A DNA stretch of 64,000 nucleotides from Lachnospiraceae bacterium GAM79 (GCA_020735665.1 CP085928.1:1404501-1468500); one strand, 5' to 3'. Positions 16,823 through 25,754 are shown, counted from the first letter of the stretch. Numbers and translations: made by a program. The notes: generated by a model from the letters alone, not told the origin.

Positions 16823-16851
16823 ATATTAACAGACCTGATTTATTTTTTCAA
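16823..16851 (-). promoter_or_regulatory. Sigma-A promoter of amt-glnK
   Basis: TTGAAA and TAATAT on the minus strand are separated by exactly 17 bases. The rest of the gap to 17039 is AT-rich and presumably holds the putP promoter, which I could not fix. Confidence 0.7.
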
Positions 16852-17039
16852 GTATTTTTTACAAACTCTTTACCATTCTTTAGCCAGGACATCATTTTAC
16901 CTGTTTTTCTAAAGCAGATCGTATTTGTTTGACTTTTTTCTCATATTACGCTATGATTTTTTAGTTATGTATTCTATTACGAAATTTAACGATTTTGTCC
17001 ATGTTATGCATACGCAATAAAAAATTGGAGGATATTTAA

Positions 17040-18575
17040 ATGTTTATGACAACTAACTTTTTCATCATGCTTGCAATCGTTGTCTACCTGGCGATCATGC
17101 TTGTGATCGGCTTTGTTTACAGCAAGCGTAACAACAGTACAGAAGATTTCTATCTTGGCGGCCGTAAGATGGGACCTCTCGTAACAGCCATGAGTGCTGA
17201 AGCAAGTGATATGTCAAGCTGGCTCCTGATGGGACTTCCGGGCGTTGCATATCTGTCCGGTATCTGTGATGCCGCATGGACTGCCATCGGTCTTGCCGTT
17301 GGTACATGGTTGAACTGGTTCTTCGTGTCCAGAAAACTCAGACGTTATTCAAATAATATCGGTGCGATCACTGTGCCTGATTTCTTTGCAAAACGATTCC
17401 ATGATAAGAATAATGTTATCACAGCACTTTCCGCTCTTGTTATCATTATCTTCTTCATCCCTTACACAGCATCCGGTTTTGCTGCCTGTGGTAAGCTGTT
17501 CAACAGCTTATTCGGTATCAATTATCAGGTTGCCATGATGTTGTCCGCCCTGTTGATTGTTGGTTACACTATCACCGGTGGGTTCAATGCCGTATGTGTT
17601 ACAGACCTTGTTCAGAGTATCGTTATGACCGGTGCACTTGCGATCGTTCTGATCTATGGAATCACAAGCGCAGGTGGTTGGACAGCCGTTATGGACAACG
17701 CAGCCGCCCTTCCGGGTTATCTGTCTCTGACATCTACCTTTGATGTTGTCTCCGGTTCTGAAGTCAAATATAACTTTTTGACAATTTTCTCAACCGCAGC
17801 ATGGGGACTCGGTTACTTTGGTATGCCTCATATCCTTGTCCGTTTCATGGCAATCGAGGATGAGAAAAAACTGGTACTTTCCCGCCGTATTGCCTCTGTA
17901 TGGGTCGTGATCGCTATGACCGCAGGTGTTCTGATCGGTATTGTCGGTCTTGGTATGACCAAAGCAGGCGCACTTGAAACTCTGACCGGTTCAAACAGTG
18001 AAACTATTATCGTTCGTATCGCAGGTATCATCAGCCAGCATAATGCATTAACTGCTCTTATCGCAGGTATCATCCTTGCCGGTATCCTTGCCGCTACGAT
18101 GTCTACCGCAGACAGTCAGATGCTTGCTGCTGCATCCGGTGTTTCACAGAATATAGTACATGATTTCTTAAAGATCAAGATTTCCGAGAAGACAAATCTT
18201 CTGATCGCACGTTTAACAATCGTTGGTATTGCGATCGTAAGTATCTTCCTTGCAAGAAATCCTAACTCCAGTGTATTCAAGATCGTTTCCTTCGCATGGG
18301 CAGGCTTCGGCGGTGCATTTGGTGCTGTTGTGCTTTGTTCTTTATTCTGGAAACGTTGTAATCTTGCAGGTGCGATCGCCGGTATCATATCCGGTGGTGC
18401 TACCGTATTTATCTGGAAGTATCTGATTCGTCCACTTGGAGGAATTCTTGATATCTACGAACTGCTTCCTGCATTTATCGTATCCCTGATCTTCATCATT
18501 GTGGTCAGCCTGCTTACAAAGGCTCCTGATGAAGAAATCGTCCGGGAGTTTGAAGCAGCCAGCCAAAAGGCGTAG
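17040..18575 (+). CDS. putP: Sodium/proline symporter (SSS family)
   Basis: It imports proline with sodium. The 511 residues carry about 13 membrane segments. The N-terminal block (STEDFYLGGRKMGPLVTAMS, SDMSSWLLMGLPG) and TVPDFFAKRF match PutP-type transporters. The ribosome site GGAGG lies 9 bases before the start. It is monocistronic and ends in a terminator hairpin whose loop holds element A4. Specificity for proline rather than another solute is family-based. Confidence 0.92.
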   Translation: MFMTTNFFIMLAIVVYLAIMLVIGFVYSKRNNSTEDFYLGGRKMGPLVTAMSAEASDMSSWLLMGLPGVAYLSGICDAAWTAIGLAVGTWLNWFFVSRKLRRYSNNIGAITVPDFFAKRFHDKNNVITALSALVIIIFFIPYTASGFAACGKLFNSLFGINYQVAMMLSALLIVGYTITGGFNAVCVTDLVQSIVMTGALAIVLIYGITSAGGWTAVMDNAAALPGYLSLTSTFDVVSGSEVKYNFLTIFSTAAWGLGYFGMPHILVRFMAIEDEKKLVLSRRIASVWVVIAMTAGVLIGIVGLGMTKAGALETLTGSNSETIIVRIAGIISQHNALTALIAGIILAGILAATMSTADSQMLAAASGVSQNIVHDFLKIKISEKTNLLIARLTIVGIAIVSIFLARNPNSSVFKIVSFAWAGFGGAFGAVVLCSLFWKRCNLAGAIAGIISGGATVFIWKYLIRPLGGILDIYELLPAFIVSLIFIIVVSLLTKAPDEEIVREFEAASQKA

Positions 18576-18593
18576 GCAAATCTCCCCCCTTAC

Positions 18594-18743
18594 GAAAAAG
18601 GAAGCCGCTATACATATTATTGCGCAAGTCGTTTGCACTCTATTTCAACGCAACGGTGCTAAGCTCCTCGCCTATAAGGTGACTCACTAAGTACCGGCGT
18701 TGAAAAAGGCTTGCTTCATAATAGTATAGCGGTTTCCTTTTTC
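18594..18743 (-). repeat. Family A structured element, copy A4, in the putP terminator loop
   Basis: The arms 18594-18613 and 18724-18743 pair at 19 of 20 positions plus one G-T. They carry an A tract and a T tract, as a rho-independent terminator of putP would. The core (18614-18723) reads on the minus strand: TATTATGAAGCAAGCC, P2 TTCAACG/CGTTGAA, GGTACTTAGTGA with GAGCTTAGCACC, mini-hairpin GT-GCAA-AC, CTTGCGCAATAATA. Confidence 0.85.
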
Positions 18744-18776
18744 TTATGTATATTTTGAAATAACTTACATTTTCAA

Positions 18777-18932
18777 AATTACGGCTCTGTTATAGTTCAC
18801 TATTATGAAGCAAGCCTGCCCGAATGTCGGTACTTAGTGAACTGCTGTAAGCAGTGAGCTTAGAACCGCTACATGAGGGTAGAGCGAGAGCGTCTTGCGC
18901 AATAATATGTGAACTATAACAGAGCCGTAATT
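18777..18932 (+). repeat. Family A structured element, copy A5 (best-preserved)
   Basis: The arms of 24 bases (18777-18800 and 18909-18932) are perfectly complementary and match no other copy. The core 18801-18908 reads on the plus strand: TATTATGAAGCAAGCC, P2 CTGCCC/GGGTAG, GGTACTTAG/CTTAGAACC with A-A and T-T mismatches, a CTGCTGTAAGCAG tip, the GC-GAGA-GC mini-hairpin, and CTTGCGCAATAATA. It stands back to back with A4, 33 bases away. Confidence 0.88.
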
Positions 18933-19014
18933 GGATAAAGAAAATAAAGTTGATTTTATCTGCTTTTGTTATATAATCAGTGGAAATAACTATTTTCGAC
19001 AGGATGATTTTTAT

Positions 19015-19551
19015 ATGACTGATTATATTACAACTTATACCGGGGATCATTTTGATCCGACTCTGCCGGAGGCAGAACATCTTCATATCGAGGACATCGC
19101 ACACGCATTATCACTAATTTGTCGTGGAAACGGTCATGTAAAGACCTTCTTTTCCGTCGGCAGTCATTGTATCAACTGTGCAAAGGAAGCGGCTGCCCGT
19201 GGGTATTCCGACCGACTGGTGCTTGCCTGTCTGCTTCACGATGCAAGTGAAGCCTACCTGTCAGATGTTCCAAGACCTTTTAAGAAGCATCTTCCTGCAT
19301 ATAAAGATCTGGAACAGAATCTGTTAAATGTGATCTATACAAAATATCTAGGTTCTCCTCTGACAGAGGAAGAAGAACGCAGGATCAAATGCATCGACGA
19401 CGACATGCTCTATTTCGATCTTCTCACTTTGCTAAATGAGCCATCGAACAGACCGGAGCCTGAGCTTCACATCAACCTTTCTTATGAGGTTCGTCCGTTT
19501 GAGAATGTCGAACAGGAATATCTTCAGTTGTTTCATATACTGTATAAATAG
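19015..19551 (+). CDS. HD-domain phosphohydrolase (YfbR-like)
   Basis: It is a predicted metal-dependent nucleotidase of the YfbR/HDDC2 kind, about 178 residues. HD motif residues are visible: SVGSHCINCAKEA (His), LACLLHDASEAYLSDVPRPFK (His-Asp, then Glu and Asp) and IDDDMLYFD late. I start at ATG 19015 after AGGATG; the longer frame from 18931 begins within the arm of element A5 and is not credible. The substrate is unknown; relatives hydrolyse deoxynucleoside monophosphates. Confidence 0.8.
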   Translation: MTDYITTYTGDHFDPTLPEAEHLHIEDIAHALSLICRGNGHVKTFFSVGSHCINCAKEAAARGYSDRLVLACLLHDASEAYLSDVPRPFKKHLPAYKDLEQNLLNVIYTKYLGSPLTEEEERRIKCIDDDMLYFDLLTLLNEPSNRPEPELHINLSYEVRPFENVEQEYLQLFHILYK

Positions 19552-19554
19552 TAT

Positions 19555-20949
19555 TTATTTTTCCTCTTTCGGCAAAATGATATTTAAAAGGATTGCTACC
19601 ATTGCTGCCGGTACAATTCCCGATCCGCCAAACACCAACTGTACCACCTCCGGTGTATGTACCAGAATTCCGGGATTAGCTCCCATTCCATATCCAACGC
19701 CCAGTGCTACTGATACAATGGAAAGATTTCTGGCATTCAACGGATTCTTCGTGATCAACTGAATACCACTGATTACAATTGACGAAAACATCATGACTGC
19801 TGCGCCACCTAATACAGACTGTGGCATGATTGATACCAACGCAGCAAGCTTTGGACATAAGCCGCAAAGGACAAGGAAAATGGCTCCGGTTGCAAGAGCG
19901 AACCGGTTTACAACCTTTGTCATGGCTACCAATCCAACGTTCTGACTGAATGATGTATTTGGCAGGACACCAAATATCGCTGCAAATGAAGAACCCAGTC
20001 CGTCACACATAACACCGCCTGCAAGTTCTTTATCTGTTGCTTCTCTGTCCAATCCGCCTTCCATAACACCTGAAATATCTCCAACCGTCTCAACTGCAGT
20101 TACAATGAACATAATAAGAACCGGAAGAATCGCACGCAGATCGAAAACAGGTTTTACAGGCAAAAGCTTCGGAACCGCAAACCAGGAGGCTTCCGCAACT
20201 TTATCCCAGTTCAACACCCATGCCTTTGTATATTCTACACCATCTGCCGTCACTCCGGTTTTCGGCAAAACAAAGCCCATGATCATTGCTGCAATGTATC
20301 CGAAAATAATGCCAAATAAAATAGATGAAGAACTCAAAAAGCCTTTTGTCGCATGTTTGAAAAACAAGATCGCAATAAGTACAAACAACGCAAGTAACAG
20401 ATTCTCAATGGAGCCAAAATCTTCTGCTTTATTTCCTCCACCAAAAGAATTGATACCTACCGAAATCAGACTTAATCCGATCGACATTACCACGGTACCG
20501 GTTACGACCGATGGAAAGAACTTACGAAGGGGCTTTAAGAAAAAGCCAAGCACTGTTTCAAAAAGACCACCTATAATAGATGCTCCCATGATCGCGCCAT
20601 ATGCCAGTATACCACCACCCATGGTTGCTGCTACACTGTTAAAGACACCTATAAATCCGGAAGATGTTCCCATTATGATCGGTACCCGGCCCCCTACCGG
20701 ACCAATTCCGAACAACTGTACCAATGTCACAATTCCTGCGATCAGCATCGCATTCTGAAGCAAAGAAAGCTGTAGATCTGCGAACTCACCGCCTGCCAGG
20801 CCACATGCTCCTGTGATGATCAGAAGTGGAGTCAGGTTTCCTACAAACATTGCCAAAACATGCTGTAATCCTAACGGAATCGCCTGCGAAAGCGGCATCT
20901 TTCCATCCATCTGAAATGCTGTCTCAGACAGCTTAAATATTTTTTTCAT
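19555..20949 (-). CDS. Xanthine/uracil permease (NAT/NCS2 family)
   Basis: It is a purine or pyrimidine base importer with about 14 membrane segments over 464 residues. The NAT signature QNVGLVAMTK and the preceding LPNTSFS are present, plus GLQHVLAMFVGNLTPLLI at the N-terminus. The start at 20949 has GAGGAG 9 bases upstream. It begins 19 bases after the hydroxylase large subunit, so it likely brings in the purine that the enzyme oxidises. Xanthine is more likely than uracil from this context. Confidence 0.9.
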   Translation of the reverse strand: MKKIFKLSETAFQMDGKMPLSQAIPLGLQHVLAMFVGNLTPLLIITGACGLAGGEFADLQLSLLQNAMLIAGIVTLVQLFGIGPVGGRVPIIMGTSSGFIGVFNSVAATMGGGILAYGAIMGASIIGGLFETVLGFFLKPLRKFFPSVVTGTVVMSIGLSLISVGINSFGGGNKAEDFGSIENLLLALFVLIAILFFKHATKGFLSSSSILFGIIFGYIAAMIMGFVLPKTGVTADGVEYTKAWVLNWDKVAEASWFAVPKLLPVKPVFDLRAILPVLIMFIVTAVETVGDISGVMEGGLDREATDKELAGGVMCDGLGSSFAAIFGVLPNTSFSQNVGLVAMTKVVNRFALATGAIFLVLCGLCPKLAALVSIMPQSVLGGAAVMMFSSIVISGIQLITKNPLNARNLSIVSVALGVGYGMGANPGILVHTPEVVQLVFGGSGIVPAAMVAILLNIILPKEEK

Positions 20950-20968
20950 TTGTGAATTCTCCTCATCT

Positions 20969-23269
20969 TTATTCTTTTTCATCCAACATGGACATCAGTA
21001 TCTTTTCCGGAGTGATCGGAAGTTCTCTGTGCCATACGCCTGTTGCACGATAGATTGCATGTGCAATTGCAGGTGCAGGTGTATTGATCACTATCTCTCC
21101 TATAGACTTGGCTCCAAATGGGCCTGTCGGTTCATAACTGTGTTCAAATTCTACCTGAAGATGTCCCATATCAAGGCGGGTTGGAATCTTATACTGCATG
21201 AAACTGGATTCAATCGGACATCCTCTTTCATTGTAGGTGACATTCTCAAACAGTGTATGCCCGATTCCCTGTACGATGCCGCCTTCTGCCTGAATACGCG
21301 CCAACGCCGGATTGATAGGAATTCCACAGTCAACAACAGCTACATAATCCAGGATCTTTACCTCTCCTGTATATCGGTCTAACTCAATCTCAACCATACC
21401 GACCATATAAGGTGGAGGCGATACAGGTGAAGAATGGGAAACCGTTGCTACTGCTGCGATATCATTTGCAATCTGGTCTTTTACACTAATCTCGGCAAGT
21501 GACACACTTTGATCTGTATTGACCCGACATGCCCTTCCATTTTCAAAGATCATTTCCTCCGGACTGCAGGAAAGCATACCGGCTGCTATCGCACAAAGCT
21601 TTTTTTTCAGTTTCTCACAGGCAAGTTCTACGGCCTTACCCGTAACATATGTTGTAGATGATGCGTACGAACCGGAATCATATGGTGATGCATCCGTATC
21701 TGCCCCAAATACAGCTACATCATCCACGGAACAATCCATACATTCTGCCACCATCTGAGCTAGGATCGTGTCACATCCGGTTCCCATATCTGCCGCACCG
21801 ATGATCAGATTAAATGTTCCGTCATCGGCCAGCTTTACCGTTGCCGATCCGACATCCAGATTGGAGATACAGGAGCCTTGCATCGCCATAGCTACTCCGG
21901 CTGTTCTTACCTTCCCATCTACTGTCTCACGAACAGGATATTTCTCGTCCCAATGAAATAATTCTTTGCATTTTGCCATACATTTATCAAGTGCACAGGC
22001 ATTTGCTGTCTCTCCATAATATGCCGGCATCTTCATTCCTTCACGGATCATGTTGTTTTCACGGATTACAGTCGGATCAATTCCAAGTCTTTCTGCAAGT
22101 TCATTTACAGCACTTTCCAGTGCAAATATACCCTGTGTCGCACCATATCCCCTGTAAGCACCGGCTGCCATCGTATTGGTATATACTACATCATAATTAA
22201 ACCGATATGCTTCAAGTCCACCTGTATAAAGGGGAATCGATTTATGTCCGCTCAGACCAACTGTTGTAGGTCCGTGTTCTCCATATGCTCCTGTATTTGA
22301 AAGTGTATACAGATCCAGTCCGCGGATATGTCCGTCCCGGTCTGCTCCCAGGCGTACACGAACTTCCATCTCATGCCGCGGAGAACCGGCAATCTGACTC
22401 TCTTCTCTTGTGAATATAAGTTTGGCGGGTTGTCCGGTCTTCAGTGTGACAAACGCCGGATATACTTCACTGACTGCTGTCTGTTTTGCTCCAAAACCCC
22501 CACCGATTCTTGGTTTCTCAACACGTATCCTGCTCTTTGGAATGCCCAGTGCTCTGGAAAGGATACGACGCACATGAAATACAATCTGTGTAGATGAGAT
22601 CACATGAAGCCTTCCATATCGGTCAAAACAGGTATAGGTGCGGAAGGTTTCCATCATTGCCTGGTTAAACGCCCGCATATGATATGTGTGTTCGAACACC
22701 TCATCACAATCCGCTATTACAGCATCCACATCACCATCTCCGTTTTTTTCACTTGCAACCAGATTCCGTCCGGGATCTCCTCCAACTTCCATAGGTGGAA
22801 ACCAGTCCTCCTCCGGGTGTACAAGGACAGCACTATCCTTTGCCTGATGAAAATCAAGAACCGGTTCGAGGATATCATATTTCACTTTTATCAGCTTCAT
22901 TGCTTTTAAAGCAGCTTTCTCATCCGTAGCCGCAATAATAGCAACAACATCCCCTACAAAACGTACATGCCGGTCTATGATCAGCCGATCATAGGGAGAT
23001 GGTTCTGGATATGTCTGTCCTGCAATCGCAAACCTCTGCTTTGGAACATCCTTCCATGTATAAACATCTACAACCCCCGGAACTTTTTTTGCTATTGCTA
23101 CGTTGATATCTTCTACAATAGCATTGGCATATGGGCTTCTTAAAAGCTTTACCGTCAAAGCATCTGATGATGTAATATCATCAACATAAACCGGTTTTCC
23201 CAAAAGGAGCTGCATTGCATCTTTTTTACGAACCGAATGATTGACTGAATTATACTTCTTTTCTTCCAT
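20969..23269 (-). CDS. xdhA: Molybdenum hydroxylase (xanthine dehydrogenase-type), molybdopterin-binding subunit
   Basis: It is the catalytic large subunit of a xanthine dehydrogenase-family enzyme, 766 residues. An N-terminal a/b hammerhead (GKPVYVDDI) is followed by Moco-binding motifs GGGFGAKQT, AAGAYRGYGATQG, GAADMGTGCDTI and the late GPFGAKSIGE containing the catalytic Glu. The start at 23269 has AAGGAGG 6 bases upstream and overlaps the end of the iron-sulfur gene by 20 bases. Purine hydroxylase is the favoured function given the adjacent permease; related enzymes act on nicotinate or other N-heterocycles. Confidence 0.93.
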   Translation of the reverse strand: MEEKKYNSVNHSVRKKDAMQLLLGKPVYVDDITSSDALTVKLLRSPYANAIVEDINVAIAKKVPGVVDVYTWKDVPKQRFAIAGQTYPEPSPYDRLIIDRHVRFVGDVVAIIAATDEKAALKAMKLIKVKYDILEPVLDFHQAKDSAVLVHPEEDWFPPMEVGGDPGRNLVASEKNGDGDVDAVIADCDEVFEHTYHMRAFNQAMMETFRTYTCFDRYGRLHVISSTQIVFHVRRILSRALGIPKSRIRVEKPRIGGGFGAKQTAVSEVYPAFVTLKTGQPAKLIFTREESQIAGSPRHEMEVRVRLGADRDGHIRGLDLYTLSNTGAYGEHGPTTVGLSGHKSIPLYTGGLEAYRFNYDVVYTNTMAAGAYRGYGATQGIFALESAVNELAERLGIDPTVIRENNMIREGMKMPAYYGETANACALDKCMAKCKELFHWDEKYPVRETVDGKVRTAGVAMAMQGSCISNLDVGSATVKLADDGTFNLIIGAADMGTGCDTILAQMVAECMDCSVDDVAVFGADTDASPYDSGSYASSTTYVTGKAVELACEKLKKKLCAIAAGMLSCSPEEMIFENGRACRVNTDQSVSLAEISVKDQIANDIAAVATVSHSSPVSPPPYMVGMVEIELDRYTGEVKILDYVAVVDCGIPINPALARIQAEGGIVQGIGHTLFENVTYNERGCPIESSFMQYKIPTRLDMGHLQVEFEHSYEPTGPFGAKSIGEIVINTPAPAIAHAIYRATGVWHRELPITPEKILMSMLDEKE

Positions 23270-23735
23270 GAATGCCCTCCTTTGATCTCTTATGTTCCAG
23301 ATAATTTCGAATTCCCCGCAACTGGCCTTCATATCCGGAACATCTGCAAAGATTTCCTGCCAGATAAGCACGGATCTCATCATCTGTAGGATCCGGATTC
23401 TCTCGCAATAATGCAATCGTGTTCATGACAAATCCGGGATTGCAAAATCCGCACTGATCAGCTCCCTGATCTGCAATAAATCCGACAAATTCAGAAGCTT
23501 CCTCCTGAAGTCCCTCTAATGTCTGTACCTCATGACCATCTGCCCTTGCCGCAGGCACGGAGCAGGAAAGCACAGGAATGCCGTCCAAAAAGACTGTACA
23601 TAATCCGCAATTTGCAGTTTCACAGCCTCGCTTTACACTGTAGCAGCCATGCTTTCTCAAAAAATCGATCAGAAGCAGATCCGGTTCAATAGAATCCACC
23701 AGTTTTTTTCCATTTACAATTACTGTTATCTCCAT
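23250..23735 (-). CDS. xdhC: Molybdenum hydroxylase, [2Fe-2S] subunit
   Basis: It is the electron-transfer subunit, 161 residues. The ferredoxin-like domain has CYSVKRGCETANCGLC plus a later Cys (VLSC). The helical second domain has CGFCNPGFVMN and NLCRCSGYEG, giving the usual eight cluster cysteines. It overlaps both neighbours (10 and 20 bases), so the three subunits are translationally coupled. Confidence 0.95.
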   Translation of the reverse strand: MEITVIVNGKKLVDSIEPDLLLIDFLRKHGCYSVKRGCETANCGLCTVFLDGIPVLSCSVPAARADGHEVQTLEGLQEEASEFVGFIADQGADQCGFCNPGFVMNTIALLRENPDPTDDEIRAYLAGNLCRCSGYEGQLRGIRNYLEHKRSKEGIHGRKEV

Positions 23736-24526
23736 TTCTGCTCCTCTCTCAATTTATTTAATAATCGCTGACTTAATACACGAACCAATCTGGAACGATA
23801 CTTTGCTCCGGCTCGATGATTACTTCCTGTCGGAATATGTTTCTCTGCCCACATAGCAAAGTTCTCTATAGAGTCTTCTGTCAGTCCCTCTGACAGAAGT
23901 CCTTCTTCATCCAGAAGAAGCATCGCTCGTCCCGGTCTTGCTCCCACTGATAAACGATATTCCCCACCTACAACAGAAGCCGCACATGCGATCACCGGAA
24001 AATCAGTACTTTGATTTCTTACAGATGCATAAGAGAAGCATCCGGACGTCTTCTTTATGATCAGGCGAACCAGAATATCCTGATCCGGCTTCTGCCCCGC
24101 AAATTCTCTAAGTGGTATTCTCCCACCCTGATATAATTCCACATATGTATCCATGGCAAGAAATACCGTCAGCACATCAGAGAAACCAAAACGTCCCCAG
24201 ATACTTCCACCTATCGTTGCCAAATTACGAAACTGTACACCGACAATATCTTTTACAGCGTCTCTGACAGAATTTTGTGTATAATTATTTAAGCCTCTAT
24301 GCAATTCAAGCTGTCGTAGAGATACCATCGAACCGATAATGATCTCATTCTCTGTCTCCTCGATCTGATCCAGTTTCAAATCACACAGATCAATTGCTGT
24401 CAATATCGTCCGGTTCTGCATCTTTGTCCATAACATTCCACCGATTATACAGCTACCTTTTTTTTGATTTAACTGATAAGCCTCTTCCAGACTTTTAACA
24501 CGTATATAATTCTGAATTGTTACCAT
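23726..24526 (-). CDS. xdhB: Molybdenum hydroxylase, FAD-binding subunit
   Basis: It carries FAD and passes electrons from the iron-sulfur clusters to the acceptor. The FAD motif GGMLWTKM (usually GGxTxL) lies near residue 30, and GVQFRNLATIGGSIWGRFGFSD near 105. The start at 24526 has GGAG 6 bases upstream. It is the first gene of the minus-strand operon xdhB-xdhC-xdhA-permease and diverges from the metal importer operon across 130 bases that carry the candidate ModE operator. Confidence 0.92.
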   Translation of the reverse strand: MVTIQNYIRVKSLEEAYQLNQKKGSCIIGGMLWTKMQNRTILTAIDLCDLKLDQIEETENEIIIGSMVSLRQLELHRGLNNYTQNSVRDAVKDIVGVQFRNLATIGGSIWGRFGFSDVLTVFLAMDTYVELYQGGRIPLREFAGQKPDQDILVRLIIKKTSGCFSYASVRNQSTDFPVIACAASVVGGEYRLSVGARPGRAMLLLDEEGLLSEGLTEDSIENFAMWAEKHIPTGSNHRAGAKYRSRLVRVLSQRLLNKLREEQKWR

Positions 24527-24561
24527 AAAAAGCTCCTTTAAATGTTGCATTAGCCGCACTA

Positions 24562-24584
24562 TATCAAGATATATTATAGTAAAA
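24562..24584. promoter_or_regulatory. Possible second ModE-like palindrome over the xdhB promoter
   Basis: ACTATA and TATAGT frame an AT-rich dyad next to a minus-strand TTTTCA-17-TATAAT promoter candidate for xdhB. It is weaker than the site at 24620 and may be incidental. Confidence 0.35.
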
Positions 24585-24588
24585 ATAC

Positions 24589-24617
24589 TTGTTTTTGAAA
24601 AGATGCTTTGCTACAAT
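24589..24617 (+). promoter_or_regulatory. Sigma-A promoter of the importer operon
   Basis: TTGTTT and TACAAT are separated by 17 bases. The predicted start of transcription (about 24624) falls inside the dyad at 24620-24643. Confidence 0.65.
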
Positions 24618-24619
24618 AC

Positions 24620-24643
24620 CGTTGTATTATTTAAAATATAACG
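24620..24643. promoter_or_regulatory. Candidate ModE operator
   Basis: The site reads CGTTGTAT-N8-ATATAACG, an inverted repeat with near-identical halves. The halves resemble the published E. coli ModE half-site (TATATAACGAT). It lies between the -10 and the ribosome site, where a bound repressor would block transcription, and a ModE-like gene is in the same operon. Confidence 0.6.
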
Positions 24644-24656
24644 AAAAGGAGTTATT

Positions 24657-25754
24657 ATGAAAAAAACATTAAAAAAATGCTTATCCTTATTTTTAATCTG
24701 TTCCCTGCTTTTATCTCTGGCAGGCTGTAATACTTCATCAAAGCCTGCAGGCACGGGGACAACCGCTTCATCAGAAGCGACCTCAGAATTATCATCAGAA
24801 ACTTCTTCAGATGATGTGTCTACAGAAGCTGACGAAAAAGAAACCTCTTATCCGGTCACAGTTACGGATCAGGCAGACCGCACCGTTACCATTGAAAAAG
24901 AGCCAGCTAAGATTGTAAGCGGATACTACATTCCTTCCAGTCTTCTGATCGCACTTGGATTATCGGGCAAGGTGGTAGGTATTGAGGCAAAGGCAGACAA
25001 AAGACCGATCTACAAACTGGCTGCCCCGGAGCTTCAGGAACTTCCAAACGTCGGAACAGCAAAGGAATTCGATCTGGAAACCTGTGCTTCTCTTTCACCG
25101 GATCTTGTGATTTTGCCGTTAAAGCTAAAGGATGCCGCAAAGAGTCTGACAGAGCTTGGTATTCCTGTGCTACTGGTAAATCCAGAAAGTCCGGATCAGT
25201 TATCCGAAATGATCAGTCTTATTGCCACAGCTACAAATACCCAGGATAAAGCAGACCAACTGCTTGACTTCATTAATCAGGAAAAAGAAATGCTTACTAC
25301 TTCTCTTGCAACCGCAGACGACACTCCGAATATTTACCTTGCAGGTAATTCTTCTCTCCTGTCAACTGCCGGTCCAGCTATGTACCAATCAGGTATTATC
25401 GAACTTGCAGGCGGTAAAAATGTAGCATCTGATATCTCTGATACCTATTGGGCCGAGATTAGCTATGAACAGCTTCTCTCCTGGGATCCTGATTATATTA
25501 TTCTTGCTTCCGATGCAGAATATACAGTAGATGATGTATTAAGCGATCCGAACCTGAAAGACTGCACAGCAGTAAAAAATAACCACGTTTATGCTATTCC
25601 GGGGGATATCGAAGCACTGGACAGTCCTGTACCTGCTAGTATCCTGGCTTCCATCTGGCTTGCCGGAATCCTGCATCCTGATCAGGTTTCAACTGATACT
25701 TATACGAAAGAGATGAATTCTTTCTATGAAACATTCTATGGAATCAAAAAATAA
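24657..25754 (+). CDS. ABC importer substrate-binding lipoprotein (class III, FepB/BtuF-like)
   Basis: It captures the ligand outside the cell for the FecCD-type permease. A signal peptide with lipobox SLAGC precedes a Ser/Thr-rich linker (about 30-60). The two-lobed TroA/FepB-type fold follows, from VTDQADRTVTIEKEP to the C-terminus (365 residues). AAAGGAG precedes the start. Family members bind cobalamin, siderophores, or, in the Haemophilus Mol system, molybdate/tungstate oxyanions. Context (ModE-like regulator, MocA, molybdenum enzyme) favours an oxyanion; this is inference. Confidence 0.88.
   Translation: MKKTLKKCLSLFLICSLLLSLAGCNTSSKPAGTGTTASSEATSELSSETSSDDVSTEADEKETSYPVTVTDQADRTVTIEKEPAKIVSGYYIPSSLLIALGLSGKVVGIEAKADKRPIYKLAAPELQELPNVGTAKEFDLETCASLSPDLVILPLKLKDAAKSLTELGIPVLLVNPESPDQLSEMISLIATATNTQDKADQLLDFINQEKEMLTTSLATADDTPNIYLAGNSSLLSTAGPAMYQSGIIELAGGKNVASDISDTYWAEISYEQLLSWDPDYIILASDAEYTVDDVLSDPNLKDCTAVKNNHVYAIPGDIEALDSPVPASILASIWLAGILHPDQVSTDTYTKEMNSFYETFYGIKK

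Noticed and set aside
18931-19014. 28-codon N-terminal extension of the HD phosphohydrolase
   Set aside because: It begins in the right arm of element A5 and has no ribosome site; ATG 19015 starts the conserved domain.
20105-20758. 217-residue plus-strand open frame
   Set aside because: It is antisense to the purine permease, with a Pro/Ile-rich shadow composition.
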